This document shows positions 8,249 to 16,036 of a stretch of 64,000 bases of DNA, one piece after another. The notes beneath the pieces were generated by a model. The model had not been told where the DNA came from, did no database searches, and saw only the letters and a list, made by a program, of their open reading frames with translations. Origin of the DNA: Ensifer sp. BR816 (lineage in GTDB: Bacteria > Pseudomonadota > Alphaproteobacteria > Rhizobiales > Rhizobiaceae); NCBI RefSeq assembly GCF_000378985.1, contig NZ_KB905370.1, positions 4,400,799 through 4,464,798 of the forward strand. Reading direction: 5' to 3'. How positions within the stretch are numbered: position 1 is the first letter of the stretch; every line of letters begins with the position of its first letter. The translations under genes and the position numbers were made by a program.

Positions 8249-8895
8249 TGCTCTCCTGGGGTATTGCTTTTCTTGGAACTGGCGGCGGTCTCGCGACCGT
8301 TGTCGGTCAGATCGTCGGCGACCTCGTCGCGTTGTCCGCCGCGGAAGATGCGCACCCGCGGATCGTCCGTTTGTGTCGCCGGCGGCGGCTGGACGGTCGA
8401 AACCACCTGTTTCACCATTCCAATGAACGGCGGCGGGCCAGAAACGCGAAGCGCCGGCGCATTGGCGGTGGCGCGCACCGAAAAGCGCTCGTCCATGAGG
8501 TCGAGGCGCGCGATCTCGTCGATGACGGAGCGGCCGCTCGCCCTGCCTATGTCGATGATCTGGGTCGAGAACTCGTCGCTCGTATTGATGTGCAGGATCG
8601 AACCGTCGAAATACCAGATCAGGCCATTGGCCTGTGTCAGCTTGTCGAGGAAGTCGCCTGCCGTTGCGGCGCGGATTTCGCCGCGCACCTGGCCACGAAT
8701 GCTGTTGGACAGGACGACGGGAAGGGAGAGGTTGCGGCCGAATTCCTTCAATGCGTCGCGAACATCCTGGTTGATCAGGACATAGTTGTATCGGCTGTCG
8801 TACCAGCGCGGCGTCTCCGCTGAAGCGAGCCCTGCGGATGCTAATGTAGCGATAGCAAACACACAGAGCCTCCCCGAGAGAATGACCGATTTCAT
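8245..8895 (-). CDS. sctC1: T3SS secretin N-terminal-domain protein SctC1 (NolW/RhcC1-like)
   Basis: 216 residues from ATG 8895, with a Sec signal peptide cut after about residue 26 (LASA|ETPRW). The mature part matches the N0/N1 region of T3SS secretins: an RYNYVLINQDVRDALKEFG start, then GLIWYFDGSILHI. There is no C-terminal secretin barrel. Rhizobial T3SSs are known to split the secretin into RhcC1 (NolW) and RhcC2, and this is the RhcC1 part. It is the first gene of the left operon. The C-terminal 60 residues are low-complexity and polar. Its partner barrel (13,415-14,758) is of another lineage, discussed in findings. Confidence 0.9.
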   Translation of the reverse strand: MKSVILSGRLCVFAIATLASAGLASAETPRWYDSRYNYVLINQDVRDALKEFGRNLSLPVVLSNSIRGQVRGEIRAATAGDFLDKLTQANGLIWYFDGSILHINTSDEFSTQIIDIGRASGRSVIDEIARLDLMDERFSVRATANAPALRVSGPPPFIGMVKQVVSTVQPPPATQTDDPRVRIFRGGQRDEVADDLTDNGRETAASSKKSNTPGEQ

Positions 8896-9261
8896 GGAAA
8901 ACGTTCCGACTATTCGCACCAAGCGGCTGAAAGCTATAACAGTAGACCAGCGCACGCAACTCGCAGTTGGACTAAATCCGTAGCAATGCCGATCACTAAA
9001 CAAGCAGAAGCTGGAACGCAAAGTGAGATAAACCATATTACGGAATTATAATACAATGAATAAGTGAATTTAGCGCGATTCAATCGTTTGATATCACGAA
9101 TAATTACATACTGAAATATTATGTGATGCTCTTGCAAATTGTCATTCTCTGACTTCGACCTTAACCATTGCACCGCCCCATGGGTGTCGACTCGAGAAGG
9201 AAAGCATGCCGGCAGCGTGAACTCTCGCTCTGGAGCCGGTAGTATCATCAAGGAGAAGACA
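8896..9261. promoter_or_regulatory. AT-rich divergent promoter region between the two T3SS operons
   Basis: This 366-bp stretch carries no credible gene and separates sctC1 (leftward) from the 53-aa gene (rightward). The middle (about 9,000-9,130) is strikingly AT-rich against the GC-rich surroundings. It must hold the promoters of both operons. A segment at 8,919-8,945 containing GCTGAAAGCTATAA weakly recalls the tts box of TtsI-controlled promoters but does not match well enough to call. Confidence 0.6.
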
Positions 9262-9423
9262 ATGGCTGTTGCCGGTGTAGGCGGTACGCAATCAGCGGAC
9301 AATTCAATCAAGTCGATGACGGCGGCCTTCGACAAGGCCATCGAGAAATCTAGTAAAATTACCGAGATCACGACCGACAAGAAGGTCGCGCTCGACGCCG
9401 AAAAGCAGCGTCCGAACGGCTAA
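9262..9423 (+). CDS. Candidate T3SS needle/pilin subunit (53 aa)
   Basis: 53 residues from ATG 9262, with a strong AGGAG six bases upstream. The protein is small, soluble, Cys- and Trp-free, Ala/Lys/Ser-rich, with a predicted helical core (SIKSMTAAFDKAIEKSSK). It is the first gene of the right operon and is followed by a hairpin, a layout suited to a highly expressed subunit. Rhizobial pilus protein NopA is of similar size and composition. Clear sequence identity to SctF or NopA cannot be claimed by eye; a small secreted protein or chaperone is an alternative. Confidence 0.6.
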   Translation: MAVAGVGGTQSADNSIKSMTAAFDKAIEKSSKITEITTDKKVALDAEKQRPNG

Positions 9424-9433
9424 GGAAGCCCGA

Positions 9434-9455
9434 GGGGCGGTTTGAGGCCGCCCTT
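9434..9455 (+). terminator. Hairpin after the 53-aa gene
   Basis: GGGCGG (9,435-9,440) pairs with CCGCCC (9,448-9,453) across a 7-base loop, followed by TTCATCC. The U tract is poor, so it may be a partial terminator or a 3' stabiliser. Either would let the first gene be made in excess over sctD and sctV downstream. Confidence 0.5.
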
Positions 9456-9547
9456 CATCCCCTTTGCAAAGATTCCTGACTTGGACCGGGCCGTGCTTTG
9501 TGCACGGCGTCGGCGTCTCGGCTATCCGCGAGCGAGGTGATGGTTCC

Positions 9548-10456
9548 ATGGCATCCAATCTGGTCTTGAGGAATTCGGCCGCGCCATTGACGCTCGATGT
9601 CCTGAAGGGCGTTCACAGCGGCGTCTGTCTGCCGCTGGAGAAGGGCGCCTATCTGATCGGCTCCGGGGCCGATTGCGATCTGATGCTCAGCGACCGCGAC
9701 GTCTCGGCGCATCACATGCGCCTGCAGTTTGCCGGGTCCGACGTCCTGGTCGAGGCGATCGGCGCCGATCTCGTGGTGGACGACACGACCGTGCCCGTCG
9801 GGCACGGGCTTCAGGTTCCGGTCCCCGTGACCGTTACGCTCGGCAGCGCGCGCCTCAGCCTCTCCCGGCCGGTGCGGGAAGCCGCCGAACGAAAGGCGGA
9901 AAGGTCGTCGCGCACCAGCTGGATGCTCGGCGGCGTGGCCGCCTTTTCGCTTCTCACCATAGCGGCGGTGCAGGCGGGCGTTGCGGAGGTCGATCACCGG
10001 TCGTCCATCACGGGTCTCGACGGCAAAACAGTGACGACCGGGACGATAGCGTCCGCGGCTCCCTCGCCACAGGACGTCTCGGCGGCGCTCGCGGCGAGGC
10101 TCCACGACACCGGGCTGTCGGAGCTGAAGGTCGCGGTCGACGGGACGCGGTTTTCCGTTTCCGGTGCCGTCGACGACGAGGCCCGCAAGTCGTGGGGCGA
10201 GGTCCAGGCCTGGTTCGATCGCTCCTATGGCACCAATTTCGTTTTGACGAGCCTGGTCGGCGAGGCCGCTCTGCAGAGCGCCCCGAAGTTCCATCTCCAG
10301 GCCATTTGGTTCGGCGAGACCCCCTATGCGATCAGTGCCGACGGGGCGCGTCTCTACAAGGGGGCGGCACTCGAGGACGGCTGGTACATCAAGGATATCC
10401 GCGACGGCAGCCTGACGGCGGCGCGGCAAGGCGAAGAATTCGTCCTCCGCTTCTAA
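9548..10456 (+). CDS. sctD: T3SS inner-membrane ring protein SctD with FHA domain
   Basis: 302 residues from ATG 9548. The N-terminal FHA domain (about residues 20-105, with YLIGSGADCDLMLSDRDVSAHH) faces the cytoplasm. One transmembrane helix follows (about 125-145). The periplasmic C-terminal half has a BON-like segment (VDGTRFSVSGAVDDEARKSW). This is the SctD/YscD domain order. Family members often have three periplasmic modules; here the periplasmic part is about 150 residues, somewhat short. The longer frame upstream has no ribosome binding site. It forms the outer of the two inner-membrane rings, around SctJ. Confidence 0.92.
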   Translation: MASNLVLRNSAAPLTLDVLKGVHSGVCLPLEKGAYLIGSGADCDLMLSDRDVSAHHMRLQFAGSDVLVEAIGADLVVDDTTVPVGHGLQVPVPVTVTLGSARLSLSRPVREAAERKAERSSRTSWMLGGVAAFSLLTIAAVQAGVAEVDHRSSITGLDGKTVTTGTIASAAPSPQDVSAALAARLHDTGLSELKVAVDGTRFSVSGAVDDEARKSWGEVQAWFDRSYGTNFVLTSLVGEAALQSAPKFHLQAIWFGETPYAISADGARLYKGAALEDGWYIKDIRDGSLTAARQGEEFVLRF

Positions 10457-10481
10457 AGCGCGCGACCAGAGGGGCAGCAAG

Positions 10482-10856
10482 ATGAGCATCGAGGTCCGCC
10501 GTCACGACAATCGCAGCCGCGGCCAGCCAAGCGCGGTGTCGTTGCCACCGGAAGCGGCCGGACGGGCGCAAACGCAGGCGTTCGACGCGCGGCTCCTGCA
10601 GTCGATCCGCCAGGCGCGCCAGAAGATGCCGGGCGGCAATCTCCGGACCGGCGCGGCCGAGCGGGCGAGGCTTTCGAATGCGACGCTGTTCGACCTGTCG
10701 CGCTCCCAGGAGATCCTGACCTACATCGTCCGGGAGGTCTTGCCCGGACTGGACCTCGACGAGGATATCGCCAAGCTAACCGCATCGATGCTGACTGACG
10801 AGATCGAAAGCAGGCGCGATCTCCAGCACCGGCTCTTGCAGGCGCAAAGCAGTTGA
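10482..10856 (+). CDS. Unknown T3SS-cluster protein (124 aa)
   Basis: 124 residues, no signal peptide or membrane helix, Arg/Gln/Ala-rich at the N-terminus and helical and acidic toward the C-terminus (ILTYIVREVLPGLDLDEDIA). It lies between sctD and a small TPR protein, and its stop overlaps the next start as TTGA. No family was recognised. By position and size it could pair with the TPR protein as a needle-subunit chaperone, as YscE pairs with YscG in Yersinia; this is inference only. Confidence 0.75.
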   Translation: MSIEVRRHDNRSRGQPSAVSLPPEAAGRAQTQAFDARLLQSIRQARQKMPGGNLRTGAAERARLSNATLFDLSRSQEILTYIVREVLPGLDLDEDIAKLTASMLTDEIESRRDLQHRLLQAQSS

Positions 10857-11188
10857 CGCAGCGAAACGCCGACAGCCTCGAATTCCTTCATGCGCTCGGT
10901 TCGCTCTATTGTCGCGCCGGCCACCATGAGCGCGGCCTGGCGTTTCTTCTCCTTGCGGCGAAAATGGCGCCGGACGATATCGCCGTGCTGCATTCGCTGG
11001 CCGAGGCCTTCGCCGAGACCGGCGCCGGCCCGCGTGCGATCGCCGCCATCGATCGGATCGAGGATATTGCAGACGCCATCGACCCGGCCCTTGCGCGGCT
11101 GAGGAGCAAGGCCGAGTGGCTCAGCGGTGAGAAGGACCGGGCCCGCGAAGCCTTCGAAGCCTATCTTCGGGCGAGGGCGGCGGAATGA
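10853..11188 (+). CDS. Small TPR protein, possible SctG-like needle chaperone
   Basis: 111 residues. The best start is TTG 10853, overlapping the previous stop as TTGA; no ATG near the N-terminus keeps the first repeat intact. Two to three TPR-like helix pairs are visible (LHALGSLYCRAGHHERGLAF, then LAEAFAETGAGPRAIAAIDR). Size and fold resemble SctG (YscG), the TPR chaperone that keeps the needle subunit monomeric, and it overlaps sctV as ATGA. The functional assignment is inferred from size and context. Confidence 0.75.
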   Translation: MTQRNADSLEFLHALGSLYCRAGHHERGLAFLLLAAKMAPDDIAVLHSLAEAFAETGAGPRAIAAIDRIEDIADAIDPALARLRSKAEWLSGEKDRAREAFEAYLRARAAE

Positions 11189-13332
11189 GCGCGATCGCCA
11201 CGGTCAACCAGTTCGCCCGGGCCGCGTCCCGGCGGTCGGACATCGTCATAGCGGCCGTGGTGATGCTGGCGATCACCATGATGATCATCCCGATGCCGAC
11301 CTTGCTCGTCGACGTGCTGATCGGCTTCAACTTCTTCTACAGCCTGCTCATTCTCGTCGGCGCGCTCTATATTTCGAGCCCGGCGCAATTCTCCTCGCTG
11401 CCATCGATCATCCTGCTAGGAACGCTCTTCCGGCTGGCCCTGGCGATCACCACGACGCGGCTGATCCTGACCGACGCGGATGCCGGCCAGATCGTCGCGG
11501 CCTTCGGTTCCTTCGTCGTCGGCGGCGACGTGCTGGTCGGGCTCATCGTCTTCCTGATCATCACCGTCGCCCAGTTCGTGGTGATCACCAAAGGCGCCGA
11601 GCGCGTTGCCGAGGTGGGCGCACGCTTCGCACTCGATGCGATGCCGGGCAAGCAGATGAGCATCGACAACGAGGCGCGCAGCGGCGACATCGACCAGCAG
11701 GAGGCGCGCCGCAGGCGCGACGACCTCGAACGCGAAAGCCAGTTCTACGGCGCCATGGACGGCGCGATGAAATTCGTCAAGGGCGACGCGGTGGCGGGAT
11801 TGATCATCATTGCGATCAACCTCATCGGCGGGCTCACCATCGGATCCCTGCAACGCGGGCTCACGGTCGGCGAAGCGGCGCATACCTATTCGCTGCTGAC
11901 GGTCGGCGACGGCCTCATCTCGCAGATACCGGCGCTGATGATGGCGGTGGCGGCAGGGGCGGTGGTGACGCGGGTGCCGTCCGGTCGGGGCCCGCAGGAC
12001 CTGAGTTCCGAAATCCTCGGCCAGCTCGGTGCGAGCGACCGCGCGCTGGCACTGGCGGCGGCGATCCTCTTCGGCTTTGGGCTGGTTCCGGGCTTTCCGC
12101 TCGTCGTCTTCTGGGCGCTCGCCGGCGTGGCCGGCCTGCTCGCCTATACGGCGCGCAGACGCCAGGCGGAGGAGGAGGAGGTTGCGGGGCCCGTGCCGCG
12201 CCGACGCGAAACCCCCCGCCCGGTTTCCCCCGGCGGACGGGTCGTCGATCATATAGCGGGCAGTCTGGCCGGGGCGGGCGCGCACGCCGGAGTGGCGCAA
12301 AGGCTCACTCTGGTCATGGGGGAGGCGCTTGCCGAACAACTTCCGGAATCGGTGTTCACCGAACGGACGGAAGGCCTCGCCGACGCGATCCTGGAAGACC
12401 TCGGCATTCGCGTTCCAGCGATCGGCCGGCTCACGGATTCCCGCCTGGCTCCGGGCGAGATCCGCATCGATTTCGAGGGTGTTCCCGTCGTCGACGGAGC
12501 GCTTCCGCTCGACCAGTTGATGGTCTGGGAGGAAACCGTCGATCTCGACATCATGGCGATCCCCTATGTGACGCAGCCGGACCTGATGGGGCTGAAGCTC
12601 GCCTGGGTCGAGCGCTCCCATGCGGCAGCCCTCGACGCTGCCGGTGTCGGCCATTGCGAGGCGGCCGACGTGGCGATGACGCTTCTCGAACGCGTGCTGC
12701 GCCGCTACGCGCCCGAATTCATCGACGCGCAGGCGGTGCGAGCGCTGCTCGGCCGGCTGGAGGAGCCGTTCGGCGATCTGATCAAGGAGGTTCTGGAGGG
12801 GGTATCGGTGCAGAGGCTCGCCGACGTGCTGCGCAGGCTGATCGAGGAAAATGTCCCGATCACCAATATGCGCATTATTCTCCAGACGATCGCCGAGCGC
12901 GCATCGCAGATCCAGAACCTGCAGGCGCTTGCCGACCATGTGCGGGCCGCCCTCGGGCGGCAGATCTGCTTCCGGCTTGCAGACGGCAACCGGATCGTAT
13001 CGGCCTATCTTCTGACACGCCCCTTCGAAGACGAACTCAGGGCGGCGATCGAGCATGGCGGTCCGGCCGGCACCGTTCCGGAACGGCTGGCAGCGCCGAT
13101 CCTCGAAGAGCTCAAGAAGCGGCGGGAGAAGGCGGACGTGCAGTCGCGCACCGCGATCCTGACCTCGATGGACCTTCGCCGGCACATTCGAAACCTGCTG
13201 ATGCGGCACGACGTCTATGCGGCGGTTCTGTCCTACCAGGAAATCGCTGCGGAGTTCAGCGTCCAGTGCCTCGGCTATATCGCGCTACCGGTCTCTGAGG
13301 TGCGGGAACTCGGAAGCGACGGTCGCGCATGA
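11185..13332 (+). CDS. sctV: T3SS export gate protein SctV
   Basis: 715 residues of the SctV/FlhA family. The N-terminal half has about eight membrane helices, with the conserved LLGTLFRLALAITTTRLIL and the FIPEP-region equivalent before residue 200. The C-terminal cytoplasmic half forms the nonameric ring that receives substrates and chaperones (LPLDQLMVWEETVDLDIMAI is the start of a conserved block). ATG 11185 overlaps the TPR gene stop as ATGA. Length is normal, slightly longer than many SctV. No frameshift was seen. Confidence 0.97.
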   Translation: MSAIATVNQFARAASRRSDIVIAAVVMLAITMMIIPMPTLLVDVLIGFNFFYSLLILVGALYISSPAQFSSLPSIILLGTLFRLALAITTTRLILTDADAGQIVAAFGSFVVGGDVLVGLIVFLIITVAQFVVITKGAERVAEVGARFALDAMPGKQMSIDNEARSGDIDQQEARRRRDDLERESQFYGAMDGAMKFVKGDAVAGLIIIAINLIGGLTIGSLQRGLTVGEAAHTYSLLTVGDGLISQIPALMMAVAAGAVVTRVPSGRGPQDLSSEILGQLGASDRALALAAAILFGFGLVPGFPLVVFWALAGVAGLLAYTARRRQAEEEEVAGPVPRRRETPRPVSPGGRVVDHIAGSLAGAGAHAGVAQRLTLVMGEALAEQLPESVFTERTEGLADAILEDLGIRVPAIGRLTDSRLAPGEIRIDFEGVPVVDGALPLDQLMVWEETVDLDIMAIPYVTQPDLMGLKLAWVERSHAAALDAAGVGHCEAADVAMTLLERVLRRYAPEFIDAQAVRALLGRLEEPFGDLIKEVLEGVSVQRLADVLRRLIEENVPITNMRIILQTIAERASQIQNLQALADHVRAALGRQICFRLADGNRIVSAYLLTRPFEDELRAAIEHGGPAGTVPERLAAPILEELKKRREKADVQSRTAILTSMDLRRHIRNLLMRHDVYAAVLSYQEIAAEFSVQCLGYIALPVSEVRELGSDGRA

Positions 13333-13414
13333 GGCCGCCGCCAGAGACCATCGAGAAGAATTCATGTCTTGCTCGCGCGGGGGCGCGGGGCGAGGGGAAC
13401 GAATAGGGAGTGGA

Positions 13415-14758
13415 ATGCCAGACTTGCGAAGCCTTCGCTTCATCGCGACGGGGAAACTCTTTCTGTTTATTTTGCTGATCGCCCTGGCGGTCCATTGTGC
13501 GCTCGGCTCGGCGAGCGCGCAGGTGAAGGTCGATGCCATCAACGGCCAGGTTCTGGAACTGACGGTCGGCGAAGGCACGATCCTTCGCTTCGACGAACCG
13601 GTCGAGTCGGTTTTTCTTGCCGACACGGCGATCGCCGACGTGCGCGTCGTCTCGCCCGGCGTCGTCTATATCTACGCGACGAAGACCGGCGACACCAATC
13701 TGATCGCACTCAGCGCCGATCAGATGACGCGCGGCAACGTCCAGGTCCGGGTCAGCGGCAATGCGAGAGCCGCGGAGCAGTCGGCCTTGGCGCTTCAGCC
13801 GACGACGAGGGTCGATATCAGCCTGTTCGGCGGCCAATATGTCGGCACCGGCCAGACCCGCAATGTCGGCGAGGCGATGGACATGGAAAGCGTCCTGCAG
13901 AGCTATTCGACGCCCGACAGGCCGGCGCTCAACAACACGACGATTGCCGGCGCGAACCAGGTCAATATCCGCGTCCGCTTCGCCGAGGTCGCCCGCAACG
14001 AGCTGACGCGCTTCGGCATCGATTGGAGCGTCTTCGTCAACAGCGGGTCCTTCTCCTTCGGCATCGTCCGGACCGGCGGCGCCAGCAATGAGGACGATAC
14101 CGGCATCGCCATCGGCGCGCGCGGCGACAATGTGAATGTCAACGTCCTGCTCGACGCGCTGCAGGCGAACGGTATCCTGACCATCCTCGCCGAGCCGAAT
14201 ATCACCGCCGTCACCGGCCAGACCGCGAGCTTCCTGGCGGGCGGCGAAATACCGGTGCCAGTGCCGGCCGGGGAAGGCCAGATCGGCATCGAATACAAGC
14301 AGTTCGGCGTGTCGCTGCAATTCACGCCGACGCTGCTGCCCAACAACCGCATCGCGCTGCAGGTTCGTCCCGAGGTCAGCAGCGTTTCGCAGGACAGCGT
14401 CGTTTCGATCGCCGGATTGGTGGTGCCTTCGCTGCGCATCCGCCGGGCGGATACGACCGTCGAGGTCGGCAGCGGCCAGACCTTTGCGATCGCCGGCCTG
14501 TTCCAGCGCCAGGAATCGCAGACGCTGAACAAGACGCCCGTCGTCGGGGACGTGCCGATCCTCGGCGAATTGTTCAAATCGAAGCGGTTCCAGCGCAACG
14601 AAACGGAGCTGGTCATCCTGATCACCCCCTACCTGGTGACTCCCACCTCCGAGCGAAACATGAAAACGCCGCTGGACAGCCCCGCCGGTGCCATTACCTC
14701 GCCGCGCAAGAAGGCGAAGCCCGCGGTCAACAAGGGATACGGCTTCTATGTCGAATGA
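13415..14758 (+). CDS. sctC2: Outer-membrane secretin of Tad/CpaC type (SctC2)
   Basis: 447 residues from ATG 13415, which has AGGGAG upstream; it gives a good signal peptide (hydrophobic core FLFILLIALAV, cut after about residue 36). Next comes a pilus-type secretin N-terminal domain (VGEGTILRFDEPVESVFLAD, then GVVYIYATKTGDTNLIAL), then the secretin barrel with VNVNVLLDALQANGILTILA and VEVGSGQTFAIAGL. This N-domain arrangement is that of CpaC/RcpA secretins of Tad pili, not of YscC-type secretins. It lies between sctV and sctU, so it should be the T3SS outer-membrane channel. Confidence 0.88.
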   Translation: MPDLRSLRFIATGKLFLFILLIALAVHCALGSASAQVKVDAINGQVLELTVGEGTILRFDEPVESVFLADTAIADVRVVSPGVVYIYATKTGDTNLIALSADQMTRGNVQVRVSGNARAAEQSALALQPTTRVDISLFGGQYVGTGQTRNVGEAMDMESVLQSYSTPDRPALNNTTIAGANQVNIRVRFAEVARNELTRFGIDWSVFVNSGSFSFGIVRTGGASNEDDTGIAIGARGDNVNVNVLLDALQANGILTILAEPNITAVTGQTASFLAGGEIPVPVPAGEGQIGIEYKQFGVSLQFTPTLLPNNRIALQVRPEVSSVSQDSVVSIAGLVVPSLRIRRADTTVEVGSGQTFAIAGLFQRQESQTLNKTPVVGDVPILGELFKSKRFQRNETELVILITPYLVTPTSERNMKTPLDSPAGAITSPRKKAKPAVNKGYGFYVE

Positions 14759-15185
14759 TCCTCTTTCGGGAATGGCGAAGGCCGGCGCGACGGTGGCCGC
14801 CGGCCTCATCGCCCTGGCGGGCTGCAGCGGTTCGCATCCGCAACCCTATTCTCCCAACTACAGCTATCTCTCGATGCACGGCGCCCCACCGGCGAAGCCC
14901 GGGATCGTTCGCAAGGGCTACGACACGACCGCGAGCCAGGTACTGGTGCCGGATGCCTGCATCACACCCGATACGGCCGACCAGCCGCTCTATCTGCCGC
15001 CCGGCTGCGCCAACAACCTCAATCTGCAGCTCATGGCTGCGGATCAGCGGCATCTGCTCAAGGGGCGCGACATGGGCCCGGCGATGGCTGCTCCGGTTGC
15101 GCGCGCCGCGAAACGCTACATCGACGGCTATGGGGACGATGGCCGCCAAAACACCAATGCGGCCAATGAGACGGGGGTAGAATGA
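14748..15185 (+). CDS. CpaD-like lipoprotein
   Basis: 145 residues, starting at ATG 14748 inside the end of the secretin gene (11-bp overlap). It has a lipoprotein signal peptide with LIALAGC (lipidated Cys26). The C-terminal part contains PPGCANNLNLQLMAADQRHL, resembling the CpaD family hallmark (GCANxxNLxxMVADPxDL). CpaD is a Tad-pilus outer-membrane lipoprotein associated with the secretin. Its place directly after the secretin mirrors cpaC-cpaD order in tad loci, so it probably helps insert or stabilise this T3SS secretin. The protein is shorter than typical CpaD. Confidence 0.8.
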   Translation: MSNDPLSGMAKAGATVAAGLIALAGCSGSHPQPYSPNYSYLSMHGAPPAKPGIVRKGYDTTASQVLVPDACITPDTADQPLYLPPGCANNLNLQLMAADQRHLLKGRDMGPAMAAPVARAAKRYIDGYGDDGRQNTNAANETGVE

Positions 15186-16036
15186 AGGCGTGTTCATTTC
15201 TGAAATCCAGCCGGCGGCGGCGTGCCGTGGGGCGGGGGATCGGCGCCGTCGTTGCGCTTCTGGCGCTTTCTGCCTGCACCACGGTTCCTGCCGACAAGGA
15301 GAAGGACAAGGCGGCGGGCGCCCAGACGAAGCTTTTGAGCGTTGCCGAAAGCATCGAAGCGAAGGGCGAAAGTGCGACGGCATTGGCGCTATACGAGCGC
15401 GCCGCCGCCAACGCGCCGAACGATGCATCGATGCGCGTCCGGCTCGGCAATGCGCGCCTCAAGGCGGGCGACGCCGAGGGAGCCGAAGAGACCTTCCGCG
15501 CCGCTCTCGAAATTGATCCGAAGGATCCCGATGCGCTGCTCGGGCTGGGCACTGCTCAGCTGCAGAAGGGCGAGGCGGATTCGGCGGCGCGAAGCCTGGC
15601 ACCGGCGGCCGAGGCGCTGAATTCGGTGGTGGCCTACAATCGGCTCGGAACGGCGTTGGTCTTCAGCGGCAACGGAGGGGCGGCCGAGGGTGCCTTTTCG
15701 AGGGCGCTCGCGCTGCAGCCCTCCAACCTCGATACCGCGACGAACCTGGCGCTTGCCGAAGCGCTGTCGAACAATCTCACGCAGGCGGTGACGCATATGA
15801 CGGGCGTGGTGGGCTCGCCGCTCGCCGAAAGGCGGCATTTCGTCAACTACCTGATCGTTCTGACCATGGCCGGCGAAACGGAGAAGGCGCGCTCCGTTGC
15901 CGTGCCTGACATGTCGGCGACGCAGAAAAGCCAAATCCTCGCCAAGGCGGCGAAGCTGCGTTCTATCCCGGACGTCGCCAGGCGCGCCCAGGAGATCGGC
16001 CTGCTGGCGGCGTCCAGAAACGACGGCGTCACATGA
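15182..16036 (+). CDS. TadD-like TPR lipoprotein
   Basis: 284 residues from ATG 15182, overlapping the previous stop as ATGA. The signal peptide ends in the lipobox LSAC (Cys32). At least four TPR units follow, such as ATALALYERAAANAPNDASM and AEETFRAALEIDPKDPDALL. This layout matches TadD of Tad pili and also PilF/PilW-type pilotins. Together with the CpaD-like gene it suggests that a whole outer-membrane set (secretin, CpaD, TadD) was recruited at once. A pilotin role for the secretin is inferred. Confidence 0.85.
   Translation: MKACSFLKSSRRRRAVGRGIGAVVALLALSACTTVPADKEKDKAAGAQTKLLSVAESIEAKGESATALALYERAAANAPNDASMRVRLGNARLKAGDAEGAEETFRAALEIDPKDPDALLGLGTAQLQKGEADSAARSLAPAAEALNSVVAYNRLGTALVFSGNGGAAEGAFSRALALQPSNLDTATNLALAEALSNNLTQAVTHMTGVVGSPLAERRHFVNYLIVLTMAGETEKARSVAVPDMSATQKSQILAKAAKLRSIPDVARRAQEIGLLAASRNDGVT

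Noticed and set aside
8919-8945. Possible tts box (TtsI-binding site) between the T3SS operons
   Set aside because: It contains GAAAGCT and a GC..GC-like left arm, but the left half and the C-rich right part of the known consensus do not fit, and it is far (about 320 bp) from the plus-strand gene.
13217-13414. Extended N-terminus of the Tad-type secretin
   Set aside because: The extra residues overlap sctV in another frame and precede a clear signal peptide; AGGGAG before ATG 13415 fixes the start.
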